Assembly (NCBI GenBank): GCA_003218785.1
Contig: QHOM01000160.1
Coordinates: forward strand, 1-14,478
DNA length: 14,478 nt
Direction of reading: 5' to 3'
From: Verrucomicrobiota bacterium
GTDB taxonomy: Bacteria; Verrucomicrobiota; Verrucomicrobiia; Chthoniobacterales; UBA10450
Shown here: in pieces, positions 6,265 through 13,920 of the stretch
Layout of the letters: each line of letters starts with the position of its first letter
How positions within the stretch are numbered: position 1 is the stretch's first letter
The notes under the pieces: model-generated
What the model saw: only the letters and a program-made list of their open reading frames with translations
What the model was told of the DNA's origin: nothing
Databases searched by the model: none
Program-made: the position numbers and the translations under genes

Positions 6265-8563
6265 CGGCATTTTCGGTGGCTCCATTGCCTTTCTTGATTG
6301 GCACTGCTTCTTGCGGCGCGACTTCGTATTCCGGCTTGAGCACGCCCATGAGCCAGTGGTCGAACCAGCCCACGATATTTTGCAAACGCTCAATGCGGTG
6401 CCATGGCTGACCAGAGCGCGAAAGTTCGTGAGATTCGTTGGGGAACCGCACCATCACCGCCGGTATCTTGCGGAATTTAAGCGCGCGAAACATCTGCTCA
6501 CCCCCTGCACCGGGCGGCGTTCGGTAATCCGCTTCGCCGAGGACGAACATCATCGGCGTTTTCACATTCTTGATGTACGTAAGTGGCGAGCGCGCTTTGA
6601 ACTCCTGCTCGTCATCGAACGGCGGCGCCTTGAACCAGTTCGGTTGAAATAACGTCAAGTCAGATGAGTACCACCAAGCTTCCCAAGTCGCGATGTCGCG
6701 CTGAGAGACAGCGGCTGCAAACCGGTTCGTTTGCCCCACAACCCAATTCGTGAGCAATCCGCCGCCGCTCCCGCCGGTCACACCGAGTTTTTTGTCGTCC
6801 ACGTATCCGCGGCGAACCACGTCATCCACGCCGGCCATCAAATCTTTATAATCGTCGCCCGGATAATGATACTGAATGATGTTGCCAAAGTCCTGGCCGT
6901 ACGTGGTGCTTCCGCGCGGATTCGGGTAAAGCACTAGGTAACCCTTGGCTGCCATCCACTGGAACTCGTGCTCGAAAATATAGCCGTAAGCCGCGTGCGG
7001 CCCGCCATGAATGTTCAGAATGAGCGGATATTTTTTAGTGGGATTGAAGTCGGGCGGTTTCTGCACCCACGCCTGGATGGTTTTGCCGTCGAAAGTTTTG
7101 TAAGAAATTTCCTCCGGATCGGTGAGATTGAGCTGTGAGAAAAGCGCATCGTTGACGTGCGTTAACTGGCGTGGTTCGCCACCGATGCGATCTGAGATAA
7201 AGAGATCGTTTATTCGCGTCGGGCTCGAGAGCGTGTAAACGATTTTCGATCGATCTGCTGGCGCGCAAAAACGGAGCACGGCCTGATTTCCGTGCGTGAG
7301 ATCGGTTTCTGCGCTGCTCTCGACATCAAACGATGCGAGAATTGTTTTGCCTTCTTTTCCGCAAATCTCGATCAAGCTGTGCCCGTCCGGCGTCCACAGT
7401 GGACTATTTACGCCCCCAGCGCGCGGCGCTGCGTTGTCGCCGAAAACACCATCGCCTACATCGAAATCGAAATTCGCGGTCAGATTCCGCGGCTTTGCGT
7501 TCGGGGTAAGATCGACAATCCACAAGTCCGGTTGGGTGTAGGAGTTGATCGGCTGCGTTGTCGATGCGATAAACGCGATCTGTTTGCCGTCCGGACTGAG
7601 CGACAAATTATTCATTTCCATATCGATCGAATTGAGCTTTGTCGGTTGTCCGCCACTGGCGGGGATCGAATAGAGCTCCGTCCGCGGCAGTTGGTAATAC
7701 GGCTCGTCAAGGCGCAGTGAGGTGAAATAGACCTGCGGGGCGTCATTCGACCAAACGATGCTGCCTTCATCAAATCGGCCGGAAGTCAGTTGTTTTGGCT
7801 GCACTTTCTCGTCCGCATTGCGTGGCGCCGCCACAATCCAGATGTGCTGCGGATGCTTCGGGTCGGCATAACCTTCATTATCTTCGCGATAGATCGCGCG
7901 CGTGATCACGCGGATGTCGCTCTCGTGTTCCCCTTCGGGCTCCGCTTTTTTTGCGGTCGCATCACTTGCGCTCTTCGGTGTTGGCTTTGTCTTATTCGTA
8001 CTTCTCCCGGCCGTACGCGGTGACGGGGAGTTTTCGCTGATCGCTTTCTTTAATTCCTCTTCTTTGCGCTTTTTCTTTTCCTGTTTGGCGAGATCGTCTG
8101 CGTTTGTCTCGCTTGTGAACGCGATCGTTTTGCCATCCGGCGCCCAGACCGGGTTGCCGGCTCCTTTCGGCAGATCGGTAAAAGAAAATGAATCGCCGCC
8201 CGCCATCGGCAAGATCGACAATTGAGGCGGATCCGGCTTGCCGTCCTTTTCTGTGGCGCGCAAGAAGAGCAAAAATTTTCCGTCCGGCGACCAGCGCGGC
8301 GCTGTGTCGTGATCGCCTTTTGTCAATTGATGAGGCTCCTCGCCGCCCGTGACGGACACAGACCAGATCAAGGTGTTATAGCCTTCCTTTTTTTCATTGA
8401 CTGTGACGCGCACAAACGCAACGCGCATTCCATCCGGCGAAATTTGCGGATCGCCGATCCAAACAAAATCGAACAGATCTTTTTCGGTGATGTTGCGGTT
8501 CTCTGCTGAGGCGACGGTCGTTGCAGCAACTAAAACAGAAAAATAAATCGCAAATCTATTCAC
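6260..8563 (-). CDS. Secreted S9-family peptidase (prolyl oligopeptidase-like)
   Basis: 767-residue exported serine peptidase. A signal peptide ends near Ala20 (VASA then ENRN), so it acts in the periplasm or outside. Residues of about 25-480 form the WD40/PD40-like beta-propeller, with repeated motifs of the kind DPQISPDGMRVAF, PRWSPDGKFLLF and PVWAPDGKTIAF, which limits access to small peptides. The C-terminal alpha/beta-hydrolase domain has the nucleophile elbow GGSGGG with Ser599, Asp679 in GEADYRTPP and His712 in NESHELS, a complete triad. A charged low-complexity insert (about residues 155-215, Lys/Glu then Ser/Thr/Pro/Lys-rich) interrupts the propeller. The start is a GTG at 8563; it is kept because the signal peptide follows directly. 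Closest in style to acylaminoacyl/dipeptidyl peptidases of S9; the exact specificity cannot be read from sequence. It likely serves peptide scavenging. Confidence 0.92.
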   Translation of the reverse strand: MNRFAIYFSVLVAATTVASAENRNITEKDLFDFVWIGDPQISPDGMRVAFVRVTVNEKKEGYNTLIWSVSVTGGEEPHQLTKGDHDTAPRWSPDGKFLLFLRATEKDGKPDPPQLSILPMAGGDSFSFTDLPKGAGNPVWAPDGKTIAFTSETNADDLAKQEKKKRKEEELKKAISENSPSPRTAGRSTNKTKPTPKSASDATAKKAEPEGEHESDIRVITRAIYREDNEGYADPKHPQHIWIVAAPRNADEKVQPKQLTSGRFDEGSIVWSNDAPQVYFTSLRLDEPYYQLPRTELYSIPASGGQPTKLNSIDMEMNNLSLSPDGKQIAFIASTTQPINSYTQPDLWIVDLTPNAKPRNLTANFDFDVGDGVFGDNAAPRAGGVNSPLWTPDGHSLIEICGKEGKTILASFDVESSAETDLTHGNQAVLRFCAPADRSKIVYTLSSPTRINDLFISDRIGGEPRQLTHVNDALFSQLNLTDPEEISYKTFDGKTIQAWVQKPPDFNPTKKYPLILNIHGGPHAAYGYIFEHEFQWMAAKGYLVLYPNPRGSTTYGQDFGNIIQYHYPGDDYKDLMAGVDDVVRRGYVDDKKLGVTGGSGGGLLTNWVVGQTNRFAAAVSQRDIATWEAWWYSSDLTLFQPNWFKAPPFDDEQEFKARSPLTYIKNVKTPMMFVLGEADYRTPPGAGGEQMFRALKFRKIPAVMVRFPNESHELSRSGQPWHRIERLQNIVGWFDHWLMGVLKPEYEVAPQEAVPIKKGNGATENAE

Positions 8564-8642
8564 AAGCGTTGTCGAAGATTAGGATGCGGCCGACAAGGAT
8601 TCGGATTCAGAATTAGACGTCGATCTTAGCGTTCCCCGCAAC

Positions 8643-9853
8643 TCACATGTGTTCGATCACGTTGTCGCCGAACTGCGAACATTTGATCTCCGTCGCGCCC
8701 TCCATCAAACGCGCGAAGTCGTAAGTGACGCGCTTGCTTGCGATCGCGCCGTTTAATCCTTTCAAAATCAGATCGGCGGCTTCCGTCCAGCCCATATAGC
8801 GGAACATCATTTCGCCTGAGAGAATTACCGAGCCCGGATTCACCTTGTCCTGGTTCGCGTACTTCGGCGCAGTGCCGTGGGTCGCTTCGAAAATCGCGTG
8901 ACCGGTGATGTAATTAATGTTTCCACCGGGCGCGATGCCGATCCCGCCCACCTGCGCCGCCAGCGCATCGCTCAAATAATCGCCGTTCAGATTCAACGTC
9001 GCGATCACGTCGAAATCTTCCGGCCGCAGCAGCACCTGTTGAAACGTGATGTCCGCAATCGCGTCTTTGATGACAATACCGGCGCCCGGTTTATCCATCG
9101 GAATTTTGCACCACGGGCCGCCCTCGATTTCCTTCGCGCCGAAATATTGTTTCGCGATCTCATAGCCCCAGTCGCGAAACGCCCCGCGCGGCTGACCGGT
9201 TTAATGCCGATCCCCACGCAAACATCGTCGCCTTCCGACGCGCCGACTTTTTTCCAGAAATCGGCCGCCTTCTGCCTGGTGCCAAAGCGAATTTTATCGA
9301 ACTGCTTCGGAAATTCTTTCTCGAAAAAATCGAGAATCTTTTGCGCTTCAGGTGTGCCCGCGGCGTATTCGATCCCCGCATAAATGTCTTCCGTGTTTTC
9401 CCGGAAGATCACCATATTCACTTTCTCCGGATGCTTGATGGGCGAGGGGACGCCTTTGGAGTACTGCACCGGCCGCAGGCATACGAAAAGATCGAGAAGC
9501 TGACGGAGCGCCACATTGAGCGAACGAATGCCGCCGCCTACCGGCGTTGTCAGCGGCCCTTTGATGCCAACCAGAAATTCGCGGAACGCTTCCACTGTGT
9601 CATCAGGCAGCCATTCGTCGAATTTGTCTTTTGCCGTCTGACCCGCGAATACCTCAAACCACGCGATCTTTTTTTTGCCGCCGTACGCTTTTTCGACCGC
9701 TGCATCAAACACACGAACGCTGGCTGCCCAGATATCCGGCCCGGTGCCGTCCCCACGGATGAATGGAATGACCGGCTGATCCGGCACGTGGAGGGTTCCT
9801 TTGTCGATCGAAATCTTCTCGCCGGATGGCGGCGTGACGTTTTTATACGGCAT
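8643..9853 (-). pseudogene. icd: NADP-type isocitrate dehydrogenase, disrupted by internal deletion and frame change
   Basis: Isocitrate dehydrogenase of the E. coli Icd type (TCA cycle, isocitrate to 2-oxoglutarate). The N-terminal part (9853 to about 9188) reads MPYKNVTPPSG through GDGTGPDIW, KGPLTTPVGGGIRSLNVALRQ, RENTEDIYAGIE and GIGIKPVSR. The sequence then jumps straight to GAFRDWGYEIAK in another frame and continues to the normal C-terminus (NLNGDYLSDALAAQVGG, EATHGTAPKYA, MGWTEAADLI, ending EHM). Compared with E. coli Icd, about 36 residues are missing at about 9180-9190, including the HKGNIMKFTE segment with catalytic Lys230, and the frames on the two sides do not match. A functional enzyme therefore cannot be made as written. 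Either a real pseudogene or a local assembly/sequencing error; icd is normally essential to respiration, so an error or a second copy elsewhere is plausible. The ATG at 9853 was chosen over an in-frame TTG at 9862. Confidence 0.88.
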
Positions 9854-10221
9854 AGGGCGCAACTGTAGAGGTGGCTGTCCTCAGCCGCAACGTTGTAGAT
9901 AGGACGCGTGATGCGAGTTGTCAGAGAGAAATCACAAGACCCGTGAAAGCCAATCCTGCGCCGTTGAGCGATTGACTTGCTAACAGCAATTGCAATGCTC
10001 TTTGCAGTGACACGTAGCCAGATCGAGAAGGCAATCGAACGCAACCAGCCTCTTGTGATCTAAATAGCCGATGGGATTTCACGACGTGCCGCATCGGGAT
10101 TTCTGCCGCTTTTGACGATGAGCGGGCTACGGCAATCGGGCAACGGCGCCGTATCGAACATCTGAAAACTGGTGGAGAGTTTCAGATCGCAATCGACGGA
10201 CCGATTGCCGGGTAAGCGCTG
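9854..10221. other. Non-coding stretch between icd and the FecR gene
   Basis: About 370 bases without a recognisable gene. Reading frames crossing it are antisense or out-of-frame extensions with no family resemblance. It holds the icd 5' region and, near 10160-10187, a hairpin downstream of the FecR gene. A short imperfect dyad (GGCTG/CAGCC near 9872-9885) lies just upstream of icd, but I cannot assign a role to it. Confidence 0.5.
10160..10187 (-). terminator. Possible hairpin downstream of the FecR gene
   Basis: ATCTGAAA (10160-10167) pairs with TTTCAGAT (10180-10187); with one bulged A the stem extends by CT/AG. It lies 35 bases past the stop of the FecR-like gene in the direction of its transcription. 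There is no following U tract, so if it ends transcription it would not be a classical intrinsic terminator; it may instead protect the 3' end. Confidence 0.25.
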
Positions 10222-11314
10222 CTAGAGACCTGATGACGGGGGCTGTTCGGGGGAAACAGGCACTTCGTTACTTGGATTGATCGTATTGATTATCCGCGGT
10301 TCAACGAAAGCGTTCGCCACTGGGCAGGGTCGGGACGCGGCTGCCACGAGGCAATCGCGCAGTAAAGGTGCCGCCGCTATGGCAGCGTCCGCAATTTCTC
10401 TGGCCGCTGAAGGATGCGCGGCGATTGCCGCTCGAATGATACAGTCAGCCGCTTCACAGGAAAGTTCTTTACTGGCCGGCTGCTTGAAATCCTTAACATC
10501 TGTGCGGCTAATTCTGCTAACTGTGAGAGCGGCGACGACAATCTGTGGCGCGAGATCAGGTCGAGCCCTGACCGCCGCCGATACGTAGTCACACACCTGG
10601 CTTGGAGTCGATCGGACAAAAAGCGAATCGAGCGCCCGCAAAAATTGGTCTGGTGTAGCTGTCTGTACGCTATTGGCGCCTGCCACCGTGACGGCACGCA
10701 TCAAGGCATCGTTACCGCTTACGCCGACAGATCTACGCTGATTTTGGAGTGTTTGGTCGATTAAATGTGCGCTCGGCAGGCGCCGAAAGTCTTTTATGAG
10801 TGGCGAAGTGAGTACCTTATTAAGGTCGACATCGACGGGGTCTTCCAACCTGTTAGCAATTGGGTCAAAAGTCAGCTGTTGGCCGGCTCCAACAAAAACC
10901 GATTGTCCCACGCTATCTAAAGAGATGCACGCACCTCCTTCGAGGACGGTAAACGTTGTCGTTCCATTGGGATTAACGTTGCCCAGCACTGTGGTGCCTG
11001 TAATCGCCGCCGTGACGGGCCCCATCTTGACTATCGCGCCGCCGGATTTTTTTTGGCACGTACAGCAAAAATTGACCGCTGCTCAAATCAATCGTTCGCG
11101 CCCCTTTACCGACACTGAAGATCGTCTTTTCACCGAGACGCGTGATCGTTTGATCCTTAAACGTCAGCTCACTCCGGGACTGGACACCGGTCTGCACCGC
11201 CGTACCCTGGTGAACATTATCGTTTACTACAGCCGGACGCGGTGATGCATCCGATGGGAGAATTCGAACGTCCTGCGCCGCGATTGGCAAAATGATCCGG
11301 AGTTGGATATTCAT
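10222..11314 (-). pseudogene. FecR-domain protein, copy B (frameshifted, signal peptide lost)
   Basis: FecR-like domain protein of the type common in Verrucomicrobia, where it stands alone rather than beside a sigma factor and TonB receptor. The first part (from 11314) reads MNIQLRII, then NVHQGTAVQTGVQSRSELTFKDQTITRLGEKTIF, the FecR core, to LLYVPKK. An 8-A run (plus-strand T 11047-11054) adds one base relative to copy A, after which the frame continues as SGGAIVKMGPVTAAITG through a further 257 residues to the stop. The C-terminal half contains Ala-rich helical repeats (for example VSAAVRARPDLAPQIVVAAL and IIRAAIAAHPSAAREIADAA). Compared with copy A, about 28 codons including the hydrophobic signal-peptide core are missing in frame between residues 11 and 14. 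As written it would give neither export nor full length, unless slippage occurs at A8. Gene decay or base-call error are both possible. Confidence 0.75.
11135..11275. repeat. Direct repeat block, unit in FecR copy B
   Basis: This 141-base block matches 11579-11719 with one mismatch (C at 11162, A at 11606), at a constant offset of 444 bases. It encodes the central FecR core. Sequences on either side are clearly less similar, so the near-identity is restricted to this block. Confidence 0.93.
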
Positions 11315-11346
11315 GATCGCCTTTGTACTACGTTCTGCATTAGTTG

Positions 11347-11839
11347 TTAAGCTTTTTTTAGCTTTTTCCGTCCGCCGCAGGCCGGTGCCCCGATTGGCGC
11401 TCGAGTGATGCAGTCAATTCCCTCACAGGAAATTTGTTTACCCGGAGATCGCCGCGGTGACTGGCCCCATTTTGACCTTCGCGCCACCGGATTTCTTCGG
11501 CACATAAAGCAAAATTTGGCCGCTGCCCAGATCAATGGTTCGTGCCCCTTGGCCCACACTGAAGATCGTCTTCTCGCCGAGACGCGTGATCGTTTGATCC
11601 TTAAAAGTCAGCTCACTCCGGGACTGGACACCGGTCTGCACCGCCGTACCCTGGTGAACATTATCGTTTACTACAGCCGGACGCGGTGATGCATCCGATG
11701 GGAGAATTCGAACGTCCTGGATGACTTGAGTCACCTTCGCTTGTCTGACCTCGTCTGCGCTGACCTCGTTTGGGAACCAAATCGCCAACGCAAAGGTGAG
11801 CGAGGCGACCGCTAAAATGATCCGAAATTGGATATGCAT
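11347..11839 (-). pseudogene. FecR-domain protein, copy A (C-terminal half deleted)
   Basis: The N-terminal 133 residues are intact: signal peptide MHIQFRIILAVASLTFALAI with cleavage near VSA-DEV, then the FecR core (QDVRILPSDASPRPAVVNDNV, SRSELTFKDQTITRLGEKTI, LLYVPKKSGGAKVKMGPVTAA). It stops at 11438 after AAISG. About 175 codons present in copy B are missing at this point. Just past the stop, in another frame, the remnant KQISCEGIDCITRAPIGAP matches the copy B segment KELSCEAADCIIRAAIAAH, which proves an internal deletion rather than a naturally short protein. The coding trace ends by about 11347. The short protein could still be exported as a lone FecR domain. Copy A lies 53 bases downstream of the TPR gene on the same strand and may be cotranscribed with it. 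Its 25-base leader resembles that of copy B. Confidence 0.75.
11579..11719. repeat. Direct repeat block, unit in FecR copy A
   Basis: Partner of the block at 11135-11275: same orientation, 141 bases, one mismatch. The contrast between this block and the more diverged flanks suggests recent gene conversion between the tandem copies or strong constraint on the FecR core. Confidence 0.93.
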
Positions 11840-11892
11840 GGTGCGTTTTATACTATGTTCTGGGCTATATGCTAAATGTTTTTTAGCGCGGT

Positions 11893-13740
11893 TTATTCTT
11901 GCCGCGCAACCAGCAGGGGTGCGATAAGTGCGCGCTCTTCCGGGAGGAGATGTTCCGCTCCGAGGTTGCGCGCATCGCCGCGCGCGCCTTCTTTGTAGCC
12001 ATTCATGCCCAGGATGGCTGCGCGAACCGCGAGCGCGCCCGGCGGTTCAGAGCCTGTTGCCCTCACGCTGCGGAATGCCGCCAGAGCCTTCTCTTTTCGT
12101 CCCAGGCGAAGACGCGCCAGCCCCAGGGTTGCTCGCGCTGCCCAGTTCCACGGCTCTTGGGCGACAAGAACCTGAGCTTCTCGCTCCGCTGCTTCAGCCG
12201 TACCATTGGATGCGCCGAGCAACAATCGCAGGTAAGCATCTTGATTTCGCGCCGCCGCATCGTTTGGCCATAGCTGGACAATCTCCGCTGCCACAGTTTG
12301 CGCTTCAGCGGTGTGGCCAGACGCTAACGCCGCGCGCAGCCTGCCGACGAATGCTCCATGATTTTTGGGTGCGAGTCTGATCGCCTCGGAGTAGGCTCTA
12401 TCAGCGACGTCGTTGGCTTGATTCTGCTCAGCGTATGAGGCCAGCGCGAGTAATTTCTCCGCAGTGCCGGCGGCCTCCAGAGCGCGCTGCCATTCGTTTG
12501 TTGCAGCAGTTGCCTCGCCCAGTCGCGTTCGCGCGACAGCGAGATACATATGTTGAAAAACCGGCTCGAGCGGAAAGCGTTCACTGCTCAATACCTGCTT
12601 CACCTGATTCCAACGCTCGAGTGCGGCGAGAGCATCAACGTGTCGCAAATAAAGATCCTGGCGCGGTAACGCGCGATCCAGCGGCAGCACCTGTAAAGTT
12701 TTGTCGGCGCGACCCACGCTGTTGAGCCACGCGGCCAGGGCGGCGAGCGTTTCATCGTCGCCACCGCCAAAGCGCTCGACTGCGTCCGTGACATATTGAC
12801 TTGCCAGCGCCGGATCGTGCTGGGCACGAAGTCCAAGCGCCAGTAACTGATGGTAAGGGCACGCATCGGGATGCTTTTCCAGAGCATCCGCCACTTCTAC
12901 TGGTCCCATTGTGGTTGCAGCTTGCGTAGCGGCTCCGGCGCCAAGCGAAAAAGGAGTCTGTTCGCCAGTTAAGGGCGAGGGCGCTCGCGACTGCTGCTGC
13001 GCGAGGAAAACGAGCGCGTCGAGAGACGTCGGATTGGTCCAATCCCTCGCGAGCTTCGCGATGCTCTCCCATGCCTTTGCATAAGGAGGCGAGCTCGCCT
13101 TGGTCATGGAGAGAACAAGGACAGCGCCTGCAAGCAATTCATTCGGCTTCGCACGCGGATCGGTTGTTGCCCGCTGCGTGTAATCCAGAGCAAGAACGCC
13201 ATCTTGACGTCGAGCAGCAAGTTGGGCGGCAAGCAGGAGGTCACCTGGCGCAGGCCCACCTTTTTGCGACAAAAGCAGATCGACTTGCGGCATCGCAACT
13301 GGCAGTTCACCGGCCACAAGTGCAGCCGCAGCATAGTCACGGCGGTCTTCGATGGTAAGGCGATGTTCCTCGTCCAGTTTCTTCCACCACTCCAGCGCTG
13401 CTGTGCCTTGACCCGTGCGGGACGCCAACCGCGCAATGGCGCGCCACGATTCCGGTTCGGTCGGACGCAGCAGGTACGCGTCGCGCGCTTTCGCGTTGGC
13501 CTCGCGCCATTTCTTTTGCTCGATTAGAGGGAACGCCTCCCGCGCGAGCCGACGCGACTGCCACGCCTTGATTGCTCCGCCAATCGGCGGTGCAACGAAG
13601 TAGAGCGCCAGAACGACTGCCGCCGTCGCCGGAATCGCCACAAAGAGTAACAGCCTGAGCCGTCGCGCTCGACGCTCTTCGGGCGGAATCAGGTCGAGGT
13701 CCTTGTTGTTTGCGACGGGACATGACGGCCGCCTAGCCAC
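11893..13740 (-). CDS. Membrane-anchored TPR protein
   Basis: 615-residue protein with one N-terminal transmembrane helix (about residues 29-51, preceded by the basic stretch RRARRLRL, so the N-terminus is probably cytoplasmic). The rest is a long alpha-helical region made of degenerate tetratricopeptide repeats, for example ANAKARDAYLLRPTEPESW, ASYAEQNQANDVADRAYSEAIRLAPKN and ARLRLGRKEKALAAFRSV. No catalytic domain is seen; such proteins usually act as scaffolds for envelope complexes, so a partner-binding role in the periplasm is inferred. The start is a GTG at 13740; in-frame stops lie just upstream and no better start is found before the membrane helix. Base composition is more GC-rich than the FecR genes downstream. 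It precedes the FecR copies on the same strand, a TPR-FecR neighbourhood that may be functional, but I cannot name a specific pathway. Confidence 0.85.
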   Translation of the reverse strand: MARRPSCPVANNKDLDLIPPEERRARRLRLLLFVAIPATAAVVLALYFVAPPIGGAIKAWQSRRLAREAFPLIEQKKWREANAKARDAYLLRPTEPESWRAIARLASRTGQGTAALEWWKKLDEEHRLTIEDRRDYAAAALVAGELPVAMPQVDLLLSQKGGPAPGDLLLAAQLAARRQDGVLALDYTQRATTDPRAKPNELLAGAVLVLSMTKASSPPYAKAWESIAKLARDWTNPTSLDALVFLAQQQSRAPSPLTGEQTPFSLGAGAATQAATTMGPVEVADALEKHPDACPYHQLLALGLRAQHDPALASQYVTDAVERFGGGDDETLAALAAWLNSVGRADKTLQVLPLDRALPRQDLYLRHVDALAALERWNQVKQVLSSERFPLEPVFQHMYLAVARTRLGEATAATNEWQRALEAAGTAEKLLALASYAEQNQANDVADRAYSEAIRLAPKNHGAFVGRLRAALASGHTAEAQTVAAEIVQLWPNDAAARNQDAYLRLLLGASNGTAEAAEREAQVLVAQEPWNWAARATLGLARLRLGRKEKALAAFRSVRATGSEPPGALAVRAAILGMNGYKEGARGDARNLGAEHLLPEERALIAPLLVARQE

Positions 13741-13821
13741 AAGAGACGTTTACTATGGCGTCGCTTAATATGCAACGCGACCCTCCGGGCGCATGTCTGC
13801 GCTAAGAATTACTGCGCCTGC

Positions 13822-13835
13822 GGCGAAATTTCGCC
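13822..13835. other. Perfect 14-base palindrome in the TPR/PEP-CTERM spacer
   Basis: GGCGAAATTTCGCC is its own reverse complement and sits in the 180-base spacer between the PEP-CTERM gene stop (13921) and the TPR gene start (13740). It could be a regulator binding site upstream of the TPR gene or part of a terminator for the PEP-CTERM gene; there is no T run. The rest of this spacer shows nothing I can assign. Confidence 0.25.
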
Positions 13836-13920
13836 ATCGTCTTCGGAGAAGCCGATCGTCCTTCGTGGCGCTCAAAGGTGGAATGCGTGTCCTCAACGCG
13901 TTGGCAAACAGCTGGTCTGG

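Noticed and set aside
7292..7720. 142-residue plus-strand frame opposite the S9 peptidase
   Set aside because: Antisense to the beta-propeller; Arg/Cys-rich translation typical of a shadow frame.
9188..9853. Naturally short isocitrate/isopropylmalate dehydrogenase
   Set aside because: The normal Icd C-terminus follows immediately in another frame, so it is a broken gene rather than a short family member.
9341..9868. 175-residue plus-strand frame opposite icd
   Set aside because: Antisense to conserved isocitrate dehydrogenase sequence; no family match.
10222..11839. FecR/sigma-factor iron-signalling cassette
   Set aside because: No ECF sigma factor or TonB-dependent receptor is adjacent; stand-alone FecR domains with other tails are common in this phylum.
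11900..12380. Plus-strand frames of 124 and 150 residues opposite the TPR gene
   Set aside because: Antisense to a long intact TPR reading frame in GC-rich DNA; such frames arise by chance there.
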